This document shows positions 21,836 through 33,511 of a stretch of DNA of 64,000 nucleotides, piece by piece (positions within the stretch are counted from its first letter, which is position 1; every line of letters starts with the position of its first letter). The notes beneath the pieces are model-generated. The model did no database searches, had not been told where the DNA came from, and was given only the letters and a program-made list of their open reading frames with translations. The position numbers and the translations under genes are program-made. Source of the stretch: Sorghum bicolor (Eukaryota; Streptophyta; Magnoliopsida; Poales; Poaceae); the NCBI RefSeq assembly GCF_000003195.3, contig NC_012875.2:13661405-13725404 (forward strand), written 5' to 3'.

Positions 21836-22510
21836 ATGGTACAAACACGTGGCGGGGGTAACGGCAACCCGGGTCTTGGAGCAGGTACATCCGGAAATGG
21901 GGCTCAACGGATTGAGGACCGAGCGCCAACACCACCACCACCTCCCCCGTACACTGCGGATGTGTTTTTCGCGCAGTTTCTGGGAAGCCAACACAACATG
22001 GAGCAGATGCAGCGCAACATGGAAGAAGCTTTGCGCAACATAGCTGACAATACCCGTCGTGGGGATAATCAGGGTGGCCGGGAGGTCAACCAGTACAGTT
22101 CGTTCAAGGACTTCATGGATACCAAGCCACCAATCTTTAAGGAGGCCTTGGAACCGCTCGAAGCAGATGAGTGGATCAACACCATGGAGCAGAAGTTTCG
22201 TCTTCTCCGAATGACAGAAGAACTCAAGGCTGAATATGCGGCACATCAGTTACAAGGACCCGCTGGGATTTGGTGGTCCCATCACCGTACCACCTACCCA
22301 GAAGGGACCCCAATCACTTGGAACCGCTTCACCACCGCTTTCCGGGGAAATTACATTCCTCCTGGTGTGGTTGAAATGAAGGTTGGGGAGTTCATGAGGC
22401 TGTCCCAAGGGACGAAGTCTGTGAAGGAGTATCTATACGCTTTCAACAATCTCGCTCGCTATGCCCCTGAGTTTGTAAACACGGAGGCTAAGAAGATTGC
22501 TAGTTTCTAG
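21836..22510 (+). CDS. gag: element B gag, N-terminal part, ending in an in-frame UAG
   Basis: Gag is the structural protein that packages the RNA. The product starts MVQTRGGG, has a Gly-rich and Pro-rich N-terminus (PTPPPPPPY), and contains the Gypsy capsid region, with PLEADEWINTMEQKF and a C-terminal VKEYLYAFNNLARYAPEF, which matches the corresponding Gag regions of A and C. A second in-frame ATG lies six bases upstream (21830). I prefer 21836 because CAG-ATGG is shared with elements A and C. Translation stops at UAG 22508-22510 in the middle of the capsid region. The frame then continues openly into the zinc knuckle and Pol, so the UAG is either a recent nonsense mutation or, less likely, a read-through site. 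Confidence 0.88.
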   Translation: MVQTRGGGNGNPGLGAGTSGNGAQRIEDRAPTPPPPPPYTADVFFAQFLGSQHNMEQMQRNMEEALRNIADNTRRGDNQGGREVNQYSSFKDFMDTKPPIFKEALEPLEADEWINTMEQKFRLLRMTEELKAEYAAHQLQGPAGIWWSHHRTTYPEGTPITWNRFTTAFRGNYIPPGVVEMKVGEFMRLSQGTKSVKEYLYAFNNLARYAPEFVNTEAKKIASF

Positions 22511-25500
22511 AGAGGTTTGAATCCAAAGATGCTGAAGACCATGGGTACAGGGGCCAGGGCTACTTTCAATGCCTATATCAGCGACTGTCTGACCCAAGAG
22601 AACAATAACAACAACTACAGTGCATCCAAGTCTCGTAAGAGGGCTTTTGAAGCCGGATCATCTCAGTCCAGGGCACCAGTGGCAGGGCGACAGCAGTATC
22701 GTCCTCCTGCCCCGGGTGCTTGGTTCCGACCGCCGCAGAGAAGGAACACCGGGCATCCAACACAACAGAAGCCGTACAAGGTGGCGATAGCCCCTGCCAA
22801 GCCAAAGGCAATTCAAGCTGCAGCACCTGCCGCCAACAATGCGCCCAAGGGTCCATGTTATAACTGCCACAAGATGGGGCACTTTGCTAAGGAATGTCCC
22901 TACCCCAAGAGGCAGCAGCCAACATATCCAGCTCGTGTGCATCATACCTCGATTGAGGAAATCCCGGAAGGAGAACCGGTAACAGCTGGTATGTTTTCTG
23001 TCAACCAACATCTTGCAGTTGTTTTGTTTGATTCTGGATCGTCGCATTCTTTCATGAGTCAAGCATTTGCACAAAAGCATAATGAACCAGTTACAGATCT
23101 GGGCTATGGCTACCGCATCAGCTCAGCAGGGGCAGATGTGTTGACCAATAGAGTGGTCCGAGGGGCAACCCTGGAGATAAGTGGCCGAGTCTTTCGGGTA
23201 AATCTAGTGGTCATGCCTGGGTTAGTTTTGGATGTTATCATGGGCATGAAATGGATGAGAGAATGGGATGCGGTCATAGATACTGGAAAGAGGATGTTAT
23301 CTCTCAGAGAACCACAGGGCAGTAACTCTTTTCAAGTACCTCTGCCCCGTCGTCTTGACTTTGCTAGCATCTCCTGTGCTACGCACGTGGTCCCTTTACC
23401 ACAGATCCTAGTAGTCTGTGAGTTCCCCGATGTGTTTCCCGAGGAGTTACCAGGACTTCCCCCAGATAGGGAGGTAGAGTTTGTAATCGAGTTGATACCA
23501 GGTACAGCACCAATATCTAGAAGGCCGTACCGGATGCCACCAAACGAACTCGCAGAATTGAAGAAACAACTGAAGGAGTTACTAGAAAAAGGGTTCATCC
23601 GGCCCAGCTCGTCGGAATGGGGTTGTCCAGCGTTGTTTGTGAAAAAGAAGGATCAGTCGTTGCGCATGTGCGTGGACTATCGTCCACTCAATGCAGTGAC
23701 AATCAAAAATAAGTATCCCTTGCCAAGGATTGACATCCTGTTTGATCAGTTATCCAAGGCAAGAGTGTTCTCTAAGATAGATTTGAGATCTGGGTATCAC
23801 CAAATCAAGATTCGTCCGCAAGATATCCCAAAGACTGCTTTTTCCACCAGATATGGGTTGTACGAGTATCTTGTCATGTCCTTTGGGTTGACAAATGCTC
23901 CTGCATACTCTATGTATCTGATGAATTCAGTCTTTATGCCAGAATTGGATAAGTTTGTTGTGGTGTTTATCGATGATATTCTGGTATATTCAGAAAATGA
24001 GCAAGATCACGCCCAGCATCTGAGAATCGTGCTGACACGGTTACGAGAGCATCAGTTATATGCCAAGTTCAGCAAGTGTGAGTTCTGGTTAAAGAAAGTT
24101 CCTTTCCTCGGGCACATTCTGTCTGAAGAAGGAATTGCTGTGGATCCATCAAAAGTGCAGGAAGTCATGGACTGGAAGGCACCAACTTCGGTCTTGGAAG
24201 TTAGAAGTTTTCTTGGTCTGGCCGGGTATTATCGTCGTTTCATACCTGACTTCTCCAAGATTGCTAAGCCAATGACAAGTTTGCTACAAAAGGATCATAA
24301 GTTCGTCTGGACGGAGGGGTGTGAGTTAGCCTTCCGCACCTTGCAAAAGTTGCTAACCACTGCTCCCGTTCTGGCACAACCTAATATAGAGAAGCCTTTT
24401 GATGTGTTTTGTGACGCATCGAAGAGTGGCCTGGGGTGTGTGTTGATGCAAGATGGCAGGGTGATAGCTTATGCTTCCCGACAGTTGAGAAAGCATGAAG
24501 TCAACTATCCAACGCACGACCTTGAGTTAGCAGCAGTAGTACATGCTTTGAAGATCTGGAGACATTATCTGCTAGGAAATAAGTGTCACATTTATACCGA
24601 TCATAAGAGCTTGAAGTACATCTTCACGCAGTCCGAGCTGAATATGAGGCAACGACGGTGGTTAGAGCTAATCAAGGACTATGACCTGGAAGTTCACTAT
24701 CATCCAGGCAAGGCTAATGTAGTAGCAGATGCTCTAAGTCGTAAACCACACTGTCAAGTGGTTCAACCGTTGTTTGAAGATGGGTTCAATCTTATGCATC
24801 CCGAGGTCTTATGTCATATACAACTCAGTTGTTCACTCGAGGGTCAAGTCATTGAAGGTCAGGAAATAGACAAGGGTATTTTCCACATCAAAGAGAAGAT
24901 CAAAGATGACCCAAAGACTCAGTTTCGGGTTGATGAGAAGGGGGTACTGTGGTTCCAACAGCGGTTAGTGGTCCCAAAAGATCGAGAGTTGAAGAATCAC
25001 ATCATGGATGAAGCCCATCTCTCTAAGCTTTCTATTCATCCTGGTAGCAGCAAAATGTATCAAGATCTAAGGCCCCACTTTTGGTGGACCAAGATGAAGA
25101 AAGAAATAGCAGCTTATGTGGCCCGTTGTGACACGTGTTGCAGAGTTAAGGCCATCCATATGAAACCTGCAGGTCTGTTGCAACCGTTATCAGTTCCGGA
25201 GTGGAAATGGGAAGAGGTCAGTATGGACTTTATCACGGGTTTACCAACCACAAGGAAGGGGAATGACTCGATTTGGGTAATCATAGATCGATTGACCAAA
25301 TCGGCCCATTTCATCCCTGTGAAGACTCGTTACCGACCTCCTGAGTACGCCGATATATATATGGCTGAGATCGTCAAATTGCATGGTATTCCCAAAACTA
25401 TCATATCGGATAGAGGACCGCAGTTCACTGCTCACTTCTGGGAGCGCATGCATAAGAGCTTGGGGACCAGTCTGATAAGTAGCACGGCGTATCATCCCCA

Positions 25501-26302
25501 GACTTCAGGTCAAACCGAGAGGCTAAATCAAGTGTTAGAAGATATGCTGAGAGCCGATGTGCTATCATCCAAGGGATCATGGGAATCGTGGTTACCTTTG
25601 GCTGAATTCTCCTACAATAATAGTTATCAAGAGAGCATCAAGATGGCCCCGTTTGAAGCTTTGTATGGTCGAAGATGTCGAACTCCGTTAAACTGGGTTG
25701 AACCTGGTGAAAGAAGATACTATGGTATCGACTTTGTGAATGATGCCGAGAAAAAGGTGCAGATTATACAGCAACATATGCAAGCAGCGCAATCACGACA
25801 GAAGAGTTATGCTGATAAGAGAAGAAGGCCACTTGAATTCAACATAGGTGACTATGTGTACCTCAAGGTTACGCCAATGAAGAAAGTTCAACGTTTCCGA
25901 GTTCGAAGCAAGCTTGCACCCAGATATGTGGGACCATACCAAGTGCTAGAGAGGAAAGGCCCAGTGGCCTATAAGATTCAGTTACCTGAAGAGATGAGCT
26001 CGATCTTTCCGGTCTTCCATGTGTCGCAACTACGGAAATGTTTGAAAGTGCCTGAGCAAAGAATTGAACCCCGAGGGATCAAAATAAAAGCAGACTTAGA
26101 GTATAAAGAGCAGCCAGTGGGAATCGTGGATACCAAGGAGCGAGTAACCCGAAACAGAATTGTCAGAACATATAAGGTGGTGTGGAGTCATCATGACGAT
26201 AGGGATGCCACCTGGGAAACAGAGGATTACTTAAAAACAGTTTACCCAAAGTTTCATAAGAAATGGTTAGTAACCCAAAATCTCGGGACGAGATTTCCCT
26301 AA
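22511..26302 (+). CDS. pol: element B gag C-terminus plus pol polyprotein with chromodomain
   Basis: About 1,260 codons in the same frame as gag after the UAG. In order: zinc knuckle [14 protein letters not shown] (22856-22897); aspartic protease with LFDSGSS, DSG at 23030-23038; reverse transcriptase with FIDDIL, catalytic Asp pair at 23972-23977; RNase H with FCDAS (Asp codon 24413-24415) and [10 protein letters not shown]; integrase zinc domain (HPGSSKM ... CDTCCRVK, about 25036-25145); integrase core with Asp at MDFITGLP (25226), Asp at ISDRGPQF (25409) and Glu at GQTERLNQ (25517); and a C-terminal chromodomain at about 26099-26260 ([23 protein letters not shown]). The chromodomain keeps the central Trp but apparently not the other two aromatic cage residues of HP1, as reported for some chromovirus chromodomains. 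All visible catalytic residues are present. No start codon follows the UAG except TTG, so expression needs suppression or a gag-intact copy. Confidence 0.93.
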   Translation, partial: RGLNPKMLKTMGTGARATFNAYISDCLTQENNNNNYSASKSRKRAFEAGSSQSRAPVAGRQQYRPPAPGAWFRPPQRRNTGHPTQQKPYKVAIAPAKPKAIQAAAPAANNAPKGPCYNCHKMGHFAKECPYPKRQQPTYPARVHHTSIEEIPEGEPVTAGMFSVNQHLAVVLFDSGSSHSFMSQAFAQKHNEPVTDLGYGYRISSAGADVLTNRVVRGATLEISGRVFRVNLVVMPGLVLDVIMGMKWMREWDAVIDTGKRMLSLREPQGSNSFQVPLPRRLDFASISCATHVVPLPQILVVCEFPDVFPEELPGLPPDREVEFVIELIPGTAPISRRPYRMPPNELAELKKQLKELLEKGFIRPSSSEWGCPALFVKKKDQSLRMCVDYRPLNAVTIKNKYPLPRIDILFDQLSKARVFSKIDLRSGYHQIKIRPQDIPKTAFSTRYGLYEYLVMSFGLTNAPAYSMYLMNSVFMPELDKFVVVFIDDILVYSENEQDHAQHLRIVLTRLREHQLYAKFSKCEFWLKKVPFLGHILSEEGIAVDPSKVQEVMDWKAPTSVLEVRSFLGLAGYYRRFIPDFSKIAKPMTSLLQKDHKFVWTEGCELAFRTLQKLLTTAPVLAQPNIEKPFDVFCDASKSGLGCVLMQDGRVIAYASRQLRKHEVNYPTHDLELAAVVHALKIWRHYLLGNKCHIYTDHKSLKYIFTQSELNMRQRRWLELIKDYDLEVHYHPGKANVVADALSRKPHCQVVQPLFEDGFNLMHPEVLCHIQLSCSLEGQVIEGQEIDKGIFHIKEKIKDDPKTQFRVDEKGVLWFQQRLVVPKDRELKNHIMDEAHLSKLSIHPGSSKMYQDLRPHFWWTKMKKEIAAYVARCDTCCRVKAIHMKPAGLLQPLSVPEWKWEEVSMDFITGLPTTRKGNDSIWVIIDRLTKSAHFIPVKTRYRPPEYADIYMAEIVKLHGIPKTIISDRGPQFTAHFWERMHKSLGTSLISSTAYHPQTSGQTERLNQVLEDMLRADVLSSKGSWESWLPLAEFSYNNSYQESIKMAPFEALYGRRCRTPLNWVEPGERRYYGIDFVNDAEKKVQIIQQHMQAAQSRQKSYADKRRRPLEFNIGDYVYLKVTPMKKVQRFRVRSKLAPRYVGPYQVLERKGPVAYKIQLPEEMSSIFPVFHVSQLRKCLKVPEQRIEPRGIKIKADLEYKEQPVGIVDTKERVTRNRIVRTYKVVWSHHDDRDATWETEDYLKTVYPKFHKKWLVTQNLGTRFP

Positions 26303-26313
26303 GGGGGGGAGGG
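26301..26313 (+). other. element B polypurine tract
   Basis: AAGGGGGGGAGGG, one base before the 3' LTR and overlapping the end of pol. It primes plus-strand cDNA. Confidence 0.85.
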
Positions 26314-26314
26314 C

Positions 26315-29300
26315 TGTAACACCCTAGGTGTTAAGCATGCACTTAGTCTCACCAAAGCCATGCATAAGCATTTCCATCAAGCATAAGCATCATGAGCATG
26401 ACACTCTTTTCAAATTATGATTTGATGTGCTTCATTTCATAAGTTTTAAATATGATAAAAATGTGGTGCTTGCTTCAAAAATTGTGAAATATTCAAACTA
26501 GGTTGGTTTATGTGTAAGAAGAATTAAGAACATTTTTGTGCAAATTTTTGGAGCTATGGAAATTGAGAAATGGAATTTATACAAAATATCCAAAATAACT
26601 TTATTTAAAAACCTAGAACTAAGTTTTAATTGGTAATTCAAATTCTATTTAGAATTTGGTCTTACCTATTAAAGCAAAGTTGTAGAGTTTTTAGTTTGGC
26701 ACCACTTTGCTTTTGGGTGAAAATGGTGAAAATGATTTGAAAATGGTCAAAATGCTTTTGGAAGAGGATTTAAGAAAAGAAAATTTAAAAAAAAATGGAA
26801 AAGGGAAAAGGGAGCGCTAGCAGGCCGCGGCCTCGCTTCTGGCCCACTGGCCGAAGCCGGCTCGGCCCGCCCGCGCTCTCCCCTCCCCCTTCCCCGCGCT
26901 CGCGCTCGCGTCCGCGCGCGGACGGCCTCGCCGCGACGCCGTGGCGCGCCGGCAGGACTCGGCCGCCGCGTGGCGGGCATGCGGCAGCGAGGACGCGCCC
27001 CGGTCGGCCACCAAAGCGCCCCGGTCGCGCTCGCCTCCGCCCCCGCTCCCATTTGCGCCCCTCAGCTCTCTCTCTCTCGCTCTCTCGCCCTCGCCCCGCA
27101 CGCGCAGAGCGCCGCCGTCGCCATTGGAGCCCGAGCTCCGCCTCGGCTGTTCCTCCCCCGTGCGTGCGCCATTCTTCAATTAGTTCTTCCCCGAGCTTCG
27201 CCCTCGCTCCGCCGTTGCGAAACGCTCATCTGAGCGCTCGGTAAGGCACGGTGAGCCCCGCTCGCCCTCGCTTTCTTCTCCGGCGAGAGCTCCACCGCCG
27301 CACGCGTGGTCCGCGCGTCTCCATGCCTTCCGGTGCTGCGTAGTTCGCGCATCGTGTTCGCCTTGGCACCGCGATGCTCGCAAGCCCCTCCAGCCACGCT
27401 CTACCGAGCCGGCGTCCCGTACCGACGACGAGCAGCGCCGCCGCTCCGCCATGGCCGGTGGCGAGCCTGCTCCGGTCCGTTTTAGGCCGCGCAAATGGGT
27501 GCCCTAGGTCCGCCGTGAGCCGTGGAGCGTGTAGAGCCGCTTGATTCGCCGAAAGGGGTCGCCGACGGTGAGCTCCAGCTCGCCGGAGCTCCTCCCCCTC
27601 TGCGCTCTGACCAGCGGGCCCGGCTGGCAGGCGGGTCCGCTCGTCAGCGGCCGCGGGTGCACTGCATCGGGTGCACCTAGCAGGTCTCTGGGTGGATTTG
27701 AATTGTTTTCAGAAAAATAATTTCCAGGAAATAATTTAAATGTTCAAAAATCCATATCTTGACGAATATAGCTCCAAAAATGGTGAAATAAATTTTGGTG
27801 TGTTCCTTATTTCCAGATCTATAGCCTAGTATGATTGCATGTCATGTTTGAGTAACTTTCCTGTAAGAATATAATTAATCCATGTTTTTCCTAAACTTGG
27901 AAAATGCATAGTAAATAAAATAGGGTTCAGAAAAATGTAAAACTTGTTTTGCTGGCTCTGCATGTGTGTTTAATCACTGAGAAAATATTGTTACATATTA
28001 TTTGGTGTATAAATGAATTTATGGTAATTTAAATGCTTGCATGGCAGTGCTTTATGATTTTTAATAATTAAATGGGTCATGCAATAAATCTGGAAAATTT
28101 TGTGGGTGTTTCTTATGATATTAGATAAATTGTAAAAATATGAAATCTGTTGTTTGACACTTATATCACAGTAGGGTGATTTTACTTGCCTTATTAATTA
28201 ATCTTGTGATTTTTGTGGCCCAAAATAAGTATCCAAAAATCATGAAAAATTTACAGTAGACTTTATGCTTAGCTGGTAGTCTCCTGTAATTTTTGTGGAA
28301 TTTATTGATGAACAGAATTGCATTTGATTTTTTTCTATGGGCTTAGAAATGAATAAAGAAAACTATGAATGGTTGTATATATAGGGTGAATGGAGTAAGT
28401 TGGGTTTGGTGTATCTTTGAAGCATCATGGAGGTTGCTGGTTGCATTTGAAAAATAATTATAGAAGAGAATGTAATAGATGTTTGATTCAATTGTTTATT
28501 CTTGGATGATGTTGACTACCTTGTAATGAACATGACCAGGTGTATCATCCATGCATCATGTCATGGTCCTTTGGCACTTTCTCATACAAGCATCCACTCG
28601 GGCATCTCGCACTCCACTCATGAGCATATATGCATCATACAAGCTCGCAGGAGAACGAAGTGGGACCCGAGGAACCCGAGGAGATACAGGAGCAGGAACC
28701 TCCGGAAGCACAGGAAACCGGAGAGGAATTGCAAGAGTGTCCGGATCACCGACCCAGCACCTTTGAGAAAGGCAAGCCCCGGAGCATTCTAAGTCTCCCT
28801 ATTCTCGCTAACTTATATAAAGTGTTATACCTGTTCTACTGTATTGCATATTAAGTGATAGGAGTTGCCTGATACCGTTGCTGCATATGTACTCCTTGTT
28901 ATCCCTACTCGTTTATCTACCTTGTCCTATGTAGACAGGCGCGGAGTCTATGCTTAGCTTGCTTAGTCCGGTAGAAGTCGGGTGATGTCCTGTCACCTGC
29001 GAGATATAGGTGGATACCTGCTTGTTTAAGCAGTGGTTGCTTGGGGAAAGAATTAACCAAGTGTGGAATGTAATTGGAGACCGGGCAGGGTCTTATGGTG
29101 GGTTGACCATGGTGCCCCTGCCTGTGTCGATTAAGGACCGATCGTTGACGGCCCTCTTGTCATGTTGAACGCATGCCCCACACTTAGCTGGAAGGATAAG
29201 TCGTTCCGACCGCGAAGCCTGAACACTATCCGGGCCGGGAATCGAGCCGCCATGCGCTGTATTGGTGGTGGTTGAGGAGAACGACGAGGGCGCGGCGCGC

Positions 29301-30277
29301 AACCTTGCTATACCTTGGATACCTCGGTCGCCGGAACGGTCCTCGGGTACTGGCGGTGCCTGCCGAACCCGCGAATTGGTCCTGGATAGTGTAATACGGT
29401 GATCTGTAGCTCACTTGATCAGTGAGTGTGGTTTGTGTGGGGAATACCTCGCCAGCTGGTTAGAAATCGATTCGAATCGCCATCGCTCCTGGATAGTGAG
29501 CACTTGACATGAGCCCTGTCCTCGTAGTAAGGACTATGGAACACTTGGGTTATAATGATGAATAGTTTTAAGAAATGCTATGATGAGGCACTATCATAGT
29601 CTCATACTTGCTTGTAATAGTGCAGGTGCAAGCCTAGACGACAGGTAATGATACTTTCAACTTGAGCCAATTAAAAGAAGAAAGACTTATGTAGGTTATG
29701 TTAGCGAAATACTGCGGTTTTGCAAAATGGTCGTCAGCTACCCCACTATATAGCCTTCATGATCCTTGATGAGTCTTTATTTTAAGTTTATGACGGGTAA
29801 GTCTAGCTGAGTACCTTCTCGTACTCAGGGTTCTATTCCCATGTTGTTTTGCAGATGGTCAAATGTACTATGGTTATTGCATCCTCTGTCTGTACCCAGC
29901 TATGGGTGATGACTAGACCAAGGGCGATGGTCACTCCGTCTCTTCTTTTGCTTTTGTGGGAATGACCGAACTATGGCTCTGTATCAGACTTATCGTGTGT
30001 GTTGTAATTTCAAACTATGAAGCTTCCGCTACTTGAAGAACTTGGTTTGTAATAACTTTAAGCACTCCGAGGTATTTTATGAATGTTGAAATCTGGATGT
30101 ACTTGTGGATGGCGACCGCTAAACTTATTACGATCTTGGCTGTTATGCGATGTGTGGTTTGAAATCCTTCGAGATTTCACGGACTACCGGGATTATATGG
30201 GCTTAAGTGTGATGGTTCGACTATGCAAATGGTCACTATTAGGCTTAATCTCTTATAATTTGGTCGGTTCTGTTACA
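26315..30277 (+). repeat. element B 3' LTR
   Basis: 3,963 bp, nearly identical to 15683-19646. Differences seen by eye include one base less in an A-run near 26790, T/C near 26834, G/A near 27293, G/C near 27346, C/T near 27667, and several near 29580-29630 and 30240. The GC island lies at about 26810-27690. Confidence 0.95.
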
Positions 30278-31463
30278 TGGTCAACCTCTTCTTTAACTCC
30301 TCAAAGTTAGCCTGGCATTTGTCTGACCAAACAAACTTAGCACTCTTCTCTAATAAGGTTGTCATGGGCTTAGCAAGTTTAGAGAATCCTTCAATGAATC
30401 TCCTATAATATCCGGCCAATCCCAGAAAGCTACGAATTTCACTCACATTGGTCGGGGGTTTCCAATTCAACACATCTTGCACCTTGCTGGGGTCCACGGC
30501 TACCCCTCCATTAGAGACCAAGTGTCCCAGAAAGGAGACCTCCTTTAGCCAAAACTCACACTTGCTTCTTTTGGCATATAGCTTATGTTCTCTAAGCTTT
30601 TGCAAGACTAGCCTCAGATGCTCTGCATGTTCCTCTTTAGTTTTGGAAAAGATGAGTATATCATCAATGAACACCACTACAAACTTATCCAAGAACTCCA
30701 TGAACATCTTGTTCATGAGGTACATGAAGTATGCGGGCGCATTGGTCAGCCCGAAAGATATAACTGTGTACTCATACAGGCCATACCTAGTAGTGAAGGC
30801 TGTCTTAGGTACATCCGAGGCACGGATTTTCAGTTGGTGATAACCGGATCGAAGGTCTATTTTTGAGAACACACAAGCACCTTTTAACTGATCAAACAGG
30901 TCATCAATTCTAGGAAAAGGGTACTTGTTTTTGATGGTTACTTCATTTAGTGACCGGTAATCCACACACATTTTCCTGGTACCATCTTTCTTATCGACAA
31001 AGATAACGGGTGCTCCCCAAGGTGATGAACTAGGACGAATAAAACCCTTCTCTAGCAACTCCTTAATTTGCTTCTTAAGTTCCTCTAGTTCATTCGCTCC
31101 CATTCTATAAGGTCTTTTAGCTATAGGTGCAGTTCCAGGTAAAAGTTCAATAAGGAATTCGATGTCTCGGTCAGGTGGCATACCTGGCAATTCATCAGGG
31201 AACACATCAGGGAAGTCATCCACCACTCGGTTCTCCTCGTTGACCTCATTAGTCAACTGGTTCACGGTAGCAGTTGGAGGTGCTTGCACTGCCACTTCTA
31301 CATAAATTCTATCTCCTTTAGGTGATGTTACTACCACAGACTTCTCTGGCACTGAATCACTGCCCGATGTTGCTTCATCGAATCCATCCCCAGGATAAGG
31401 TCAATACCAGAAGTTCTTAGCACAATGGGGTTTACTTTGAACTCTACCCCCCTTAGAGAAACA
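30278..31463 (-). pseudogene. element A pol, 5' part: protease end and reverse transcriptase
   Basis: Minus-strand continuation of element A Pol on the other side of element B. The reverse transcriptase includes [20 protein letters not shown], a FIDDIL catalytic motif (Asp pair at 30660-30665), and [11 protein letters not shown]. It runs open from about 31352 to the target duplication at 30278-30282, where B interrupts it. Upstream, the protease C-terminus ([10 protein letters not shown]) lies in another frame, so at least one more single-base shift separates it from the RT frame near 31350. No credible internal start exists; this is a broken part of a Gag-Pol frame. Confidence 0.88.
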
Positions 31464-32831
31464 CTAGTGGAGGGACTCCAATAGTTCGCTGGCATAGTAC
31501 CCCCCCGGTGAATTCACTAGCATTGAGTTTTTCATGGCACATAAAGCTATGCTATGTACTCTAACAAAAGCTTGCGAGATGAAAGAATGCGAAGCTCCGG
31601 AATCAAAAAGTACAGTAGCAGGGATGGAGTTGATACTGAACGTACCCAGCATGACCTCAGGTGCCTCCTGAGCTGATTCAGTAGACACATGGTTCACACT
31701 TCCAGTGTGGGGTGGTCGAGCACTGGACCTCTGATTGTTGTTCTGATTCTGTGGAGCTGAGGGGTTCTCCTTCTTCGGGCACTGATGGGCATAGTGACCC
31801 ACTTCACCACAACGGTAGCAAGCATTGGGGTTGTTTGCCACTGCTGTCTTCACTAGAGCATTGTTGGGCACACCTGGACATGGTGCCTGGGGGTTAGCTT
31901 GCTGCTGAGGGCGTTGATTACCAAACTGCTGCTGGTACTGGGGACGCTGCTGGTTCTGGTTTTGGCTGCGCGGAGGGTACTGGCCCTGATTCCACTGACT
32001 AGGGGGCCTCTGGTTCCTGGGAGGAAAGCCCTGCTGAGGAAACACGCGCGGACGAGTGTTGCTGCTAGATGCCTGCCCCTGAATCTTCCTCTTCTTAGCA
32101 TCCATCTCTTTGCGCTTATTGTCAATCACAATAGCGCGGTTCACAAGTTCCTGGAAGCTGGGGTAAACATTGGACATCAACTGCAGTTGCAGACCATCAT
32201 ACAGTCCTTTCAGGAAACGACGTTGCTTGTCAGAATCCTTGGCTACTTCACCCGGAGCGTAACGTGACAATTGAGCGAACTTGTCACGGTACTCAGCGAC
32301 AGTCATGGAGCCTTGCTTGAGAGCACGGAACTCCTCTTGTTTGAGCTCGATGAGCCCCTCTGGAATGTGGTAAGACCGGAAACTCTCGGTGAATTCCCTC
32401 CAAGTGACAGGTGGTGCGTTGTCTGGGCATCCATATTGGTAGGACTCCCACCACTCTTGTGCAGCACCTTGCAGTTGTCCGGAGGCATACAACACCTTCT
32501 CCATGTCATTGCACTGAGCAATGTTCAGCTGCTTCTCCACAGCTCTTAACCAATCATCAGCTTCTAAAGGGTCACTAGCATGTGTAAAAATAGGGGGACG
32601 TCCCTTCATGAACTCTCCCCTCTTATCTCGAACCTGGACCGGTGGTGGTACGACGGCGGGCTGGTGATCCAGGCGATCCATCATAGTTTGCATCAATTGA
32701 GTTTGCATCAACATGAGCTGCTCCATTGTCACAGGCTGTGGTGGTGGCGGTGGGTCCACCGGTGCGCCACGGCCACGTCCACGGCCACAGCCTCGACCTC
32801 GACCACGGCCTCTTCCTCCTTCATCAGCCAT
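31464..32831 (-). CDS. gag: element A gag with protease start, ending at a frameshift
   Basis: 455 codons from the ATG at 32831, which is preceded by ACAG as in B and C. The N-terminus is Arg/Gly-rich (GRGRGRGCGRGRGRG) followed by Pro-rich sequence, then the capsid region (PLEADDWLRAVEKQL, VAEYRDKFAQLSRYAP), a Gln/Asn/Pro-rich linker, zinc knuckle CYRCGEVGHYAHQC, and the aspartic protease active site [10 protein letters not shown]. The reading frame runs through the protease start and terminates soon after a run of seven Gs (sense strand, 31500-31506). Element C has GGGTGGG there, so a one-base gain in the homopolymer shifted the frame. Intact elements of this type usually fuse Gag and Pol in one frame. 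Confidence 0.88.
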   Translation of the reverse strand: MADEGGRGRGRGRGCGRGRGRGAPVDPPPPPQPVTMEQLMLMQTQLMQTMMDRLDHQPAVVPPPVQVRDKRGEFMKGRPPIFTHASDPLEADDWLRAVEKQLNIAQCNDMEKVLYASGQLQGAAQEWWESYQYGCPDNAPPVTWREFTESFRSYHIPEGLIELKQEEFRALKQGSMTVAEYRDKFAQLSRYAPGEVAKDSDKQRRFLKGLYDGLQLQLMSNVYPSFQELVNRAIVIDNKRKEMDAKKRKIQGQASSSNTRPRVFPQQGFPPRNQRPPSQWNQGQYPPRSQNQNQQRPQYQQQFGNQRPQQQANPQAPCPGVPNNALVKTAVANNPNACYRCGEVGHYAHQCPKKENPSAPQNQNNNQRSSARPPHTGSVNHVSTESAQEAPEVMLGTFSINSIPATVLFDSGASHSFISQAFVRVHSIALCAMKNSMLVNSPGGYYASELLESLH

Positions 32832-33511
32832 CTGTTTCCAACAAAGGAATGAGCTTTTAGAGGTCTTTCCATAATTAATAACTGATTATAATATCAAATA
32901 GACTTTGCTGAAATTTTTCTGGACAGGATGCAAAATCAGCAGTGCAGTATTTAACCCATAACTCGAGTTTCTGAGATCCAACAGAGGCGTGCCATACATG
33001 TTTCGAAAGCTTATAAAATTTGTTACAACTTTTGTTCAGACCACTTTTACAGATTCTGACATTATCTTGATCAAAAACAGGGGTAAAGCGAATCTGTTCT
33101 GTGTTCTAGTCTGCGCAATAGTCCCAGATTGTAACAAGGATATCTCCCAGATCCGAGCAGGTTTTGACATGGTTCCAGTTGCAAATGAGAGATACCGCAG
33201 TGTAGTTTCCTCCACAAAAATTTCAGAAATTTTGGACGTACCACTCCAGAGATAAAAACTAAACATCACAGGCTGCTCCTGAAAAATAGCACAGCAACAG
33301 CAGAATATACCAACCCAACTACGCATTCGATAATTAAACTTAAGGTAACAGAAGTTTGTAGATAAATCCACAACCTTCCAGCAGTCATTACAAAGATTCA
33401 AATCATGCAAATACACAAACAAATTCAACGGACACATCAATTGTTCACAAGCACTCCAAACTCAACTGACACAACGAGACTACGAAATAAAACAACTATG
33501 GCATCCTAGGC
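32832..33511 (-). other. element A untranslated region between extra ORF and gag
   Basis: About 680 bp, AT-rich, with no believable coding sequence on either strand. It has recognisable similarity to the region upstream of gag in element C (54375-55000), for example ACATG...GGAAAG/CGAAAG-type stretches around 33000 and 54500. Confidence 0.5.

Larger units (their letters stand above)
15683..30277 (+). mobile_element. element B: young Ty3/Gypsy chromovirus with an extra ORF, nested in A
   Basis: A 14,595-bp plus-strand LTR retrotransposon with ends TGTAACACCC and TCTGTTACA and perfect target duplication TGGTC (15678-15682 and 30278-30282) inside element A pol. Its order is 5' LTR, primer site, extra ORF with an H3-like tail, gag, pol with protease, RT, RNase H, integrase and chromodomain, polypurine tract, 3' LTR. 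By eye the two LTRs (3,964 and 3,963 bp) differ at about 18 sites and one A-run indel, roughly 0.5%, or some 0.2 Myr. It is therefore the youngest insertion in the window. The only obvious coding defect is one UAG in gag. Pol similarity to A and C and the chromodomain suggest the Tekay/Del lineage; a database comparison would settle the family. Confidence 0.96.
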
